Source of the DNA: Oceanobacillus massiliensis str. N'diop | GTDB lineage: Bacteria > Bacillota > Bacilli > Bacillales > Amphibacillaceae | NCBI RefSeq assembly: GCF_000285495.1 | Contig: NZ_HE610978.1 | Location: forward strand, 586,525 to 650,524 | DNA: 64,000 nt | Direction: 5' to 3' | Shown: piece by piece, positions 52,180-59,244 of the stretch | Layout: the number at the start of each line of letters is the position of its first letter | Numbering within the stretch: the stretch's first letter is position 1 | The notes under the pieces: generated by a model | The model's database searches: none | The model's input: the letters and a program-made list of their open reading frames with translations, nothing else | What the model was told of the DNA's origin: nothing | Translations under genes and position numbers: made by a program

Positions 52180-52450
52180 ATGATTGCTTATGCTATGCAA
52201 GCCACCAGCTTTGGACCAGATCACATCCATGTGAATTCTCTATTTCCCGGAACCATCCTAACTCCTCTCATTAAGGAACTGGGAAGCCGTGGAGAAAGCG
52301 GAGTGGACGCTTTTAAGGAGAAGATGGGCGCCAAGCATCCAATCGGCTTCCTCGGCGAACCAATCGATGTTGCCTATGCCTCGCCTCCGACGAAGCCTGC
52401 TTCGAACTGGGGCACACCTGGCTGTCGATGGCGGCTATACTGCGAGATAA
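52180..52450 (+). pseudogene. SDR pseudogene, C-terminal fragment
   Basis: SFGPDHIHVNSLFPGTILTPLIKELGSRG...GEPIDVAYAS is the C-half of a short-chain dehydrogenase. Near 52383 the frame is lost by small deletions; the missing LASDEA- and TGAHLAVDGGYTAR stop reappear in other frames up to the TAA at 52448-52450. The catalytic Tyr and Rossmann half are absent, so the gene is a truncated remnant. The flanking stretch 52000-52180 contains nothing else recognisable. Confidence 0.8.
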
Positions 52451-52460
52451 AAGCAAAAAT

Positions 52461-52493
52461 GGACCCAGCAGGTAAACATAATCTGCTGAGTCC
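52461..52493 (-). terminator. Terminator of the 45-aa membrane protein
   Basis: Minus-strand GGACTCAGCAG...CTGCTGGGTCC (one mismatch) followed by ATTTTTGCTTTT. It is seven bases past the small gene's stop. Confidence 0.8.
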
Positions 52494-52499
52494 GGTGCT

Positions 52500-52637
52500 T
52501 TATTTAAAATAATTGATGAGGCTACTGATCACGATTATGGCAATTACAATTATAATCATGGTGCCGGGTCTTCCGAGGAATGTCCTGTCAAAGACATCCT
52601 GATCCTTTTCCCTTGTTTCATCCCTATTCTCTCTCAT
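52500..52637 (-). CDS. Small single-span membrane protein, 45 aa
   Basis: MRENRDETREKDQDVFDRTF is a charged N-terminus. TMIIIVIAIIVISSLINYFK is one membrane span at the C-terminal end. GGGGG lies six bases before the ATG, and a terminator follows directly. It is a complete small transcription unit of unknown function. Confidence 0.75.
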   Translation of the reverse strand: MRENRDETREKDQDVFDRTFLGRPGTMIIIVIAIIVISSLINYFK

Positions 52638-52883
52638 AGTTTGCCCCCTTTCTTTTTATGTTAACACACTTCTTATATAGTGTGAATATTGCGATTTCCT
52701 CAACAATATTCCTGATTTTTGCTCACATAACTTCAAATTTATCAAGACTGGAATTCAATTAAAATCATGTTAAAATTAATAAATCAGTGTGTAGAGATAT
52801 TGGTATGTGTTTACTTACCAAAAATATATGTCTCATGATACGTCTACCATCTGAAATTTTATTTTTTTCGGAGGGTAAGAATT

Positions 52884-53387
52884 ATGTATAGGGAAGATAG
52901 ACTGCCACAAAATCCAAAAGAAGGTGTCTTATTTTTATTGATTATTTCAATCATCTCAGTGAACACCATCGCCCCGATTATTATGGGAATGCAACTAGGA
53001 TTCAGTAAAGAAAATTACTTGGAAACGCTAAAGGTCATTCCGTTTATGTGGGTTATCGTCGTTTTGCTAGTTAGAATGGTTGCAGGACCAATAGCTACGA
53101 AGCTTATGAAACAATTTGCAGGAAAAACAGACGGATTTAACGCTAGAGTATTATTAAATATTTTATTTAATGTTACGATCTTATCACTTCTTCTTACAAT
53201 TATAGGAAATTGGGTTGGTACGAAGCAAATCAGTCTGGAACCTTTTCAAAACTTCTTTCCAAATTGGTTCAGAAACTTTGGCGTCGCGTTTTGGATTGAA
53301 CTGATAGTTGCACAGCCTATAGCAAGATTTGCAATGAAAAAATTACATGCAAAAAAGGCAAGTAAAGCTGAAGCAGTAAATCTATAA
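52884..53387 (+). CDS. DUF2798-family membrane protein
   Basis: 167 residues, four spans. PKEGVLFLLIISIISVNTIAPIIMG, then FMWVIVVLLVRMVAGPIATKLM, NILFNVTILSLLLTIIGNWVG and FWIELIVAQPIARFAM. The repeated two-span units with a conserved VxxxAGPIA-like turn fit DUF2798. ATG follows CGGAGGGTAAGAAT. No function is established. Confidence 0.8.
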   Translation: MYREDRLPQNPKEGVLFLLIISIISVNTIAPIIMGMQLGFSKENYLETLKVIPFMWVIVVLLVRMVAGPIATKLMKQFAGKTDGFNARVLLNILFNVTILSLLLTIIGNWVGTKQISLEPFQNFFPNWFRNFGVAFWIELIVAQPIARFAMKKLHAKKASKAEAVNL

Positions 53388-53423
53388 AAAATAATAAATA
53401 CTCCCCGTCTCAGTTCATTGTAT

Positions 53424-53463
53424 AGCCGATTGGTTTTGTTAATAACCAATCGGCTATTATTCT
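53424..53463 (+). terminator. Terminator of the DUF2798 gene
   Basis: AGCCGATTGGTT (53424-53435) pairs with AACCAATCGGCT (53444-53455) around TTGTTAAT, followed by ATTATTCTTTTTC. Confidence 0.85.
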
Positions 53464-53582
53464 TTTTCAATTAGGAACATTTTCCATGTACCTTGTACAG
53501 TGCCTATATAATGTGGACGCCCCGTTATCTGCTGAAACTAAAAATAGGCCAGTCCATCAATAGGAACTGACCCCAGTATACT

Positions 53583-54935
53583 TCAGCTTAATACACCTAA
53601 TAGCCATGGTGCTGCGTACAACACCATAAATAGTACGCCATAATTCACTCCATTTCGATGAAGCAATCCGGAAACCAGCGCAATTAGGATAACACCAAAT
53701 ATATTGAGCCATCCACCATCCATGAAGGCAAGCATAACAACCAGACCTGCAAAGAGTCCGATTAATGCCTCATGCGGAATTACCTTAAACACAAACGCAC
53801 ATATTTGGGCAGCGAATTTTATCGTTACATAAAATGTAATCAATAGCGCAATTGCTGCCCCGATTACCGTAGCCGTCATGATTTCACCCATCGAAAGAAT
53901 GTGGTGGATATTATGTTCCGGAGTAAAGACAGGTGGTGCATTAAACAGTCCGGCAGCAGGACCGATTGCCATCGGCGAAAGTGGCAGACCAATCGCGATT
54001 AATGGAATAAGTGTCCCGGAAATATAAGAAGCATTGGTCAGTCCGTCCATGGTTGATATTGCCCTAGATGCCCTTTTAACCGGATCTTTAATATGCCTTG
54101 TTAGAAGTTCTCCGAGGAATACCGTCATTCCTACCGGTGTCAGAAAGAAAGTAACGGAGCCCAAGAAACTTCCAAATGCTGATGTCGCTGTTTCTTCTTT
54201 GGTAAGTATCTTAAACGGATTCGGAAATCCCTTTTCTTTCTTTGAATCTTTCAATTGAATCTCCTTATCTCCCAACCTCGGCAATTGTTTGCGATGTTCT
54301 TTATTTAAGAGCTCAAATAAGGTAAAGGCAATTGGACCTATCGTGATACCTAAGAAGAAGGAAACAAATACTGTCACATCTGGAGGAACAACTTCCAACC
54401 CCCAGTACAGATGCCTGAGTCCTTGTATCAATAAAGCAAAAGGAATAATAATGGACAGTGATAAAATCTTATTCTTTGTCATGAATGCCAGAAAGATTGC
54501 TCCAAGAAAAAAGATTAATCCAGCATATTCGCTGATTTTATCCGCATACGGAATGATCAGATTAGCAATCAAAAAGCTTGCCGGAATCGAGATCAGTGTT
54601 CCAATTACAGATCCGGATGACATTTTCTTGATACTGACATCCGGCATGCCATGTTTTTTCAGCACCATTGCGTGTTCAACCATTGGCGCTGCCATTACGC
54701 CTCCAGGGATTCCAGCAATGGCGACAGGAATGGAGTCCGTCAGTTTCTTCGCCACAATTGCCGCGATAAAAAATGCAAGAATAACATATGGAGAAATCCC
54801 CATCAGTGCGAGGGCAATCGTCACTGGAGCAAGCACCGCTGTTTCATCTGTCCCAGGGGCGATTCCTATAACTGTATAGATTACTGCCCCTGCTATACCA
54901 GCCAATACCATCTGAGAAATGATTATCATATCCAT
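53583..54935 (-). CDS. TctA-like tripartite-tricarboxylate-type transporter permease
   Basis: 450 residues, about twelve spans. VIYTVIGIAPGTDETAVLAPVTIALALMG and IPVAIAGIPGGVMAAPMVEHAMVLKKHG are TctA-family signatures, repeated in divergent form in the second half (GLPLSPMAIGPAAGLF). It is unusual in lacking a nearby TctC binding protein. It is cotranscribed after a small TctB-like gene and downstream of HMG-CoA reductase, so mevalonate is a likely cargo; this is inference. Confidence 0.78.
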   Translation of the reverse strand: MDMIIISQMVLAGIAGAVIYTVIGIAPGTDETAVLAPVTIALALMGISPYVILAFFIAAIVAKKLTDSIPVAIAGIPGGVMAAPMVEHAMVLKKHGMPDVSIKKMSSGSVIGTLISIPASFLIANLIIPYADKISEYAGLIFFLGAIFLAFMTKNKILSLSIIIPFALLIQGLRHLYWGLEVVPPDVTVFVSFFLGITIGPIAFTLFELLNKEHRKQLPRLGDKEIQLKDSKKEKGFPNPFKILTKEETATSAFGSFLGSVTFFLTPVGMTVFLGELLTRHIKDPVKRASRAISTMDGLTNASYISGTLIPLIAIGLPLSPMAIGPAAGLFNAPPVFTPEHNIHHILSMGEIMTATVIGAAIALLITFYVTIKFAAQICAFVFKVIPHEALIGLFAGLVVMLAFMDGGWLNIFGVILIALVSGLLHRNGVNYGVLFMVLYAAPWLLGVLS

Positions 54936-54937
54936 CG

Positions 54938-55174
54938 TTAATCATCAGCCTCCATTTCCGTGATTTTCCGTTTTGGCTTTATGACAACACTACTGATAAT
55001 AAACCCGATCACGCCTCCAGCCAACCCGAAAATTAACGGCTGCGGTGCCTCTCCTGGAGCAAGCAAATATCCACCAAGTGAAAAAGTGATACATAATGCC
55101 ATTGCAATACCAAGGTCTTTAATACTGACGTTATCTCCCCAAATATCAACATAGTTATCCTTCTCTTCTTTCAC
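54938..55174 (-). CDS. Small TctB-like membrane protein, 78 aa
   Basis: Two spans: DLGIAMALCITFSLGGYLLAPG and LIFGLAGGVIGFIISSVVI, with a Lys/Arg tail. Size and position match the small subunit of TctAB-type carriers, though the sequence is too short for certainty. GTG start after GAGGAAGAAC. It ends two bases before the TctA-like gene and should be part of the same carrier. Confidence 0.65.
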   Translation of the reverse strand: MKEEKDNYVDIWGDNVSIKDLGIAMALCITFSLGGYLLAPGEAPQPLIFGLAGGVIGFIISSVVIKPKRKITEMEADD

Positions 55175-55211
55175 GTTCTTCCTCCTCTATCCCTAATTTT
55201 TACCCTTCCAA

Positions 55212-55225
55212 AGAAAACGCTTTCA
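55212..55225. promoter_or_regulatory. cre-like site before the TctB-like gene
   Basis: AGAAAACGCTTTCA matches TGWAANCGNTNWCA except the first base. It lies in the 86-base gap between HMG-CoA reductase and the TctB-like gene, suggesting catabolite control of the transporter. Confidence 0.6.
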
Positions 55226-55260
55226 ATTGTGAACCAAGTAGATAGAATAATAGAATGTTA

Positions 55261-56523
55261 TTATTCCTGATTGAGTGCTTTTACAAATTCCTTTATGTCA
55301 TCATACCGAAAGCGTTGATGCTTGACTGCCATTTCTACCACGCTTTTGATTTGGTCACTGTTTGCTCCCGCCATTACGGCCATGTTTCTAGCGTGCAACT
55401 TCATATGTCCTTTTTGGATACCTTCCGTAGCCAATGCTCTTATGGCAGCGAAATTCTGCGCCAGACCTGCAGATGCCAGGATTCCCGATAGTCTTTCTGC
55501 TGTTTTCACCTGCATTAGCTTAATCGCAAGCTTCGCAACAGGATGGGACTGGGTAGCACCCCCTATTAAACCTACTGCCAGTGGAAGTTCTATTGTGCCG
55601 ATTAAATTGTTGTTTGGTCCCCTTTCCCAATGTGTCAAGGCCCGGTAGTTCCCCGATATGGATGCATAGGCATGTGCTCCTGCTTCAATTGCTCTCGTAT
55701 CATTACCAGTCGCAAGTGCCACTGCAGAAATCCCGTTCATAATACCTTTATTATGGGTTGCTGCTCGGTAAGGATCAACTATTGCCAATTCATATGCAAG
55801 CAGAAATCTCCTCATCGCATCCCCATCATCATTAAACGGATTATCAAAAGTCGCTCTTGCCCTCACAACTCGCTGGTCTGCCAGATTGGATATAATCCGT
55901 AAAACTACCTTTCCACCAGTCGTCTCCTCTATGAATGATGCCGCCGCTTCAGCCATTGTATTGACAGCATTGGCACCCATAGCGTCTTTTGTATCGACGA
56001 GCAGATGAACGACAACCATTTTTTCTTTCTCACTCTGAATAACCTGTACATCAATGTCCTTTGCCCCGCCACCAAAGGCTACTAGCGTGGGATCCTGCTC
56101 ATTACAGATATCCAGAATTGTTTGCTTGTTTTCATAAATTAGTGCCAGAGCGGCATAAGGCGCCTCTAGATCAGTGATTTGAATCTGTCCCCTCATGATA
56201 GAACCGGTATAGGAAGTCTTAAACCCTCCATTAAGATATGTATATTTCGCTGCATTACTGGCAGCTGCTACTACAGAAGGTTCCTCCGTTGCCATCGGTA
56301 AAAACACATCTTCCCCATCCACCTTGAAGTTCATGGCAATCCCCAAGGGAATTGGCATATATCCAATAACATTCTCAATCATCCGATCCGCTTCATTTAC
56401 AGTAAAACCTTCTGCCCCTTGAAGTACGCTCATTTCCTCCTCCGTTAAACGGATATGTTCTGATAACTTCTCAATCCTTGCTTCTGGGGACAATTCATAG
56501 AACCCAGGAATCCGCGATAACAT
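55261..56523 (-). CDS. mvaA: Class II hydroxymethylglutaryl-CoA reductase
   Basis: 420 residues, soluble as in class II enzymes. Catalytic residues are visible: Glu in ATEEPSVVAAAS (about 80-81), K259 in ATHNKGIMNG, D275 in ATGNDTRAIE and H377 in KLHARNMAVMAG; the 16-residue Lys-Asp spacing equals that of the P. mevalonii enzyme. It interconverts mevalonate and HMG-CoA. Bacillaceae generally make isoprenoids by the MEP route, and the linked TctA/B-like carrier points to degradation of imported mevalonate. No HMG-CoA lyase is in the window. ATG follows TAAGGAGGGATAGAC. Confidence 0.9.
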   Translation of the reverse strand: MLSRIPGFYELSPEARIEKLSEHIRLTEEEMSVLQGAEGFTVNEADRMIENVIGYMPIPLGIAMNFKVDGEDVFLPMATEEPSVVAAASNAAKYTYLNGGFKTSYTGSIMRGQIQITDLEAPYAALALIYENKQTILDICNEQDPTLVAFGGGAKDIDVQVIQSEKEKMVVVHLLVDTKDAMGANAVNTMAEAAASFIEETTGGKVVLRIISNLADQRVVRARATFDNPFNDDGDAMRRFLLAYELAIVDPYRAATHNKGIMNGISAVALATGNDTRAIEAGAHAYASISGNYRALTHWERGPNNNLIGTIELPLAVGLIGGATQSHPVAKLAIKLMQVKTAERLSGILASAGLAQNFAAIRALATEGIQKGHMKLHARNMAVMAGANSDQIKSVVEMAVKHQRFRYDDIKEFVKALNQE

Positions 56524-56870
56524 GTCTATCCCTCCTTAAACGAAATTCTGTTGAGTTATATGCAAATTCACAATAACTCTAGCATTCCTTTATGTTTCTT
56601 ATTGTTCAACTTTGTTGAATGAATTATATGCTTTCTTAATCATCGATATGATTGAATAGTTAGTTTTTTATTATAGCAGAATAGTCAAATAAATACATAT
56701 TTTTGTAGACATTATATTTACAGAAAAGACATCATCTGATTGTTCCTATTATTATCTGTCAGAAGAAATCTAATTTATAGCAACACAATTTCTTGTACAC
56801 CCGTTGCGATATAATAGGTATACACGTTTGAAGTTACTGTCGTGCAAATACAAATAAGGGGTTGTTAGTT

Positions 56871-57524
56871 TTGAGATTTAGCAAAGATAAAAGGATGGGT
56901 CTAATTATACTTTTAAGTATGATACTAGTACTCACAGCATGTGGGGATACCGACAAAAGCAGTGCTGAAGATAAAGAAAAAAGCACTGTATCAGGAGAAG
57001 AAAGTGATGAATCTTTAAATGTTGATAAGGGTCTGTTGAATGTTGAAGTAACTCTCCCGCCAAGTTTCTATGAGTCCGAAGATAAGGATATTGAAACGAT
57101 TATTGAAGAGGCAGAAGCTGAAGAGGGAATCAAGGAAGTCACAGAAAATAGTGATGGCACCCTGACATATAAAATGTCCAAGTCAAAACATAAAGAAATG
57201 ATGAAAGAAATGGAATCAGATATCAGTAGCACGATGGAAGAGATTGTAACTAGCGAAGATTATGTCTCCATTCAGGATGTCAAGGCCGATAATTCCTTTT
57301 CGGACTTCACCTTGGTAGTGGACCGGGAAGCATTTGAAAACAGTTTCGACGGATTCGCCTCATTGACACTAGGCATGAGCGGTATGCTTTATCAATTGTT
57401 CGATGGAGCATCGCCCGATGAATATAATGTAAAAATTTCCATTGAAGATGCTACAACTGGTGAAGTATTTGATACGGTGGATTATCCAGAAGCACTGGAA
57501 GAAACTGACCAGGCAGCAGAATAA
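56871..57524 (+). CDS. Lipoprotein of unknown function
   Basis: 217 residues. A lipoprotein signal ends at LVLTA-C near residue 24, followed by a Ser/Asp/Glu/Lys-rich linker and an acidic domain (TLPPSFYESEDKDIETIIEEAEAEEGIKEVTENSDGTLTYKM...) with mixed helix and strand pattern. TTG at 56871, nine bases after AAGGGG, is preferred over a TTG three codons upstream. It ends with a terminator. No domain recognised. The gap 56524-56870 is AT-rich with no gene. Confidence 0.75.
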   Translation: MRFSKDKRMGLIILLSMILVLTACGDTDKSSAEDKEKSTVSGEESDESLNVDKGLLNVEVTLPPSFYESEDKDIETIIEEAEAEEGIKEVTENSDGTLTYKMSKSKHKEMMKEMESDISSTMEEIVTSEDYVSIQDVKADNSFSDFTLVVDREAFENSFDGFASLTLGMSGMLYQLFDGASPDEYNVKISIEDATTGEVFDTVDYPEALEETDQAAE

Positions 57525-57561
57525 CCAAAAAACCCACTCTTTTAAAGAATGGGTTTTTTGG
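57525..57561 (+). terminator. Terminator of the lipoprotein gene
   Basis: CCAAAAAACCCACTCTT pairs with AAGAATGGGTTTTTTGG (one mismatch) immediately after the stop codon. Confidence 0.85.
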
Positions 57562-57669
57562 TTCGCTTTTTATTTTTACGATTAAACTTAACGCTTCTTT
57601 ATGAAAAATTCAATCATAACCTTAAAAAGACTCGGCTTCCATATAGAAACCGGGAATTGCACTACAGGT

Positions 57670-57879
57670 TTATCTCGATGCTTTCGGCGGTTGGCAAACA
57701 TCACATTTCCGCTGTTGTTTGTTCTTGAATTTGGTAAACGTCTTTTCAAACTTATTTCCACACGAACATTCAAACAGTAGCTTCTGTGAAAAGCCGTGAT
57801 ACTCTGTCGAAAGAAGCTTGCTTTCCGAGTTCTTCTCGACAAAACCCTTAATTTCGCTAATTGTCCATCGTTTATTCAT
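57670..57879 (-). CDS. Zinc-ribbon-like small protein, 69 aa
   Basis: MNKRWTISEIKGFVEKNSESKLLSTEYHGFSQKLLFECSCGNKFEKTFTKFKNKQQRKCDVCQ. The CSC...CDVC cysteines make a four-Cys metal site resembling the zinc-ribbon of DUF723 or of homing endonuclease N-termini. It ends soon after the ribbon, so it may be a truncated gene. GGAGG lies about ten bases before the ATG. It opens the AT-rich island with the nuclease-like and helicase genes; a function is not assignable. Confidence 0.6.
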   Translation of the reverse strand: MNKRWTISEIKGFVEKNSESKLLSTEYHGFSQKLLFECSCGNKFEKTFTKFKNKQQRKCDVCQPPKASR

Positions 57880-58050
57880 CTCTCTTGCACCTCCATCTTT
57901 TTGTCAGTCGGAGGCTTTGGCGCATCCGTACAGAATGATAAGATTTTAATTACTGGCAAGGCTTTATTATATCATTGGTAGGTATGCATTGCTAAAACGT
58001 AATAAATTCTTTTTATTAAATAATATTTTTTGAACAGCCTATCGTACTGT

Positions 58051-58949
58051 TTAATTTAATATGCCTGTATCCCACGCCTGTATCCCAAACTTCAACAACT
58101 TCTTAGGCAAAATATCATCCAAGTGCTGGATATCTATATCTTGCAATTCTATTAAGTTAAATCCGTATTTTTCGTAAATCTCTATCTTTTTCTGCTTCCT
58201 TTCCGCATATTTAGGATCATTTTCCAATCCACAGTATTCTATGTAAACTTTTCCTACTGGTAAATAGAAGTCTGTATAAACATCTTCTTCAATTGGAAGC
58301 TTTCTTTCGTATGCATGAGCAATCTCAGACATATATAGCCAATTATCTATTAGCATTTCAGCTCTTGCATAATGACCGTCTGCACTTCTGTGTTTTGCTT
58401 CAAATTTTTCACGGAATCCTAATGATTTACTTTCTTCTGAATTAGATACAGGTTCAATCGTTTCTTTACCTTGTAACTCATCTATGGTTTCTACCAACCT
58501 TTTATTTTGTAAAATGTTTTTGGGCCAATTAACATAAGGTATACCCGTTTTGTCATATTCTAATTGTTTGCCACCAACGCTCAACCCCAGCTTGGTCAAT
58601 ACCCAACCTTTTACCGATTTTTGGACAAATCCCAATTCAGAAAGAATAGGGTTCATTTTAAATTTAGAAACTCCAAAATGGGTACTTAATGCCGTAGCGT
58701 TTAATAACGGTTCATTACTAGACTTAAAGTTTTTATTTCTTCACTCCAGGCTATATACTCCCCTATTCTTGGGTGTTTCTTTGTAATGCCACCAAGTTGT
58801 TTACCCTTTTCAGTTAGAATCCAATTATCATTCAGTCTTTCTATATAATTGTTATTGAGTAAAATTTGAAATACATCTTTAACTCCCATTTTTAATTCTT
58901 TAGAGAGCGCTGTGGTCGATAAATATTTAATTTTGTTCGTTATAGACAC
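58051..58949 (-). pseudogene. HTH/PD-(D/E)XK nuclease-like gene, split by a one-base frameshift
   Basis: The first frame (GTG at 58949, GGGGGATACTC upstream) encodes a helix-turn-helix-like stretch, TALSKELKMGVKDVFQILLNNNYI, and stops after EEIKTLSLVMNRY. The next frame continues the same layout: ALSTHFGVSKFKMNPILSELGFVQKS, a second HTH-like unit, then TDFYLPVGKVYIEYCGLENDPKYAERKQKK with a PD-(D/E)XK-like Asp/Glu pattern and a KKLLKFGI tail. Adding one A in the A run at 58734-58730 (minus) joins them as EEIKNFKSSNEPLLNATAL. Length 899 is one base short of a codon multiple; the restored protein would be about 299 residues. Confidence 0.72.
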
Positions 58950-59202
58950 GAGTATCCCCCTGATTTACAAAATTTACTAATTTCATAGTACTTCTTATTC
59001 TGTTATCGGACAACCAAGGTAGAAAATTAAAGAACAAGATAAATAGAAGTATGCTTTTATGAAAGGTTAGCATTTTTCGAAAATATGGTAGCCTATTCTT
59101 TATGAAATCAGATGTGGCGATTATTGCCCAAAAAATAAATATTTCATTACTTAACCTTCAACACGAAAAGATTGGTGAGATATAAATTTCTAAATTATAA
59201 AC

Positions 59203-59231
59203 GGCCCAATTCCTTTAAAAAGAATTGGGCC
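59203..59231 (-). terminator. Terminator of the helicase gene
   Basis: GGCCCAATTC pairs with GAATTGGGCC around CTTTAAAAA; a T-rich stretch follows on the minus strand. It lies 14 bases beyond the helicase stop. The gap 58950-59202 shows no gene. Confidence 0.8.
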
Positions 59232-59244
59232 ATTCATATCGATT

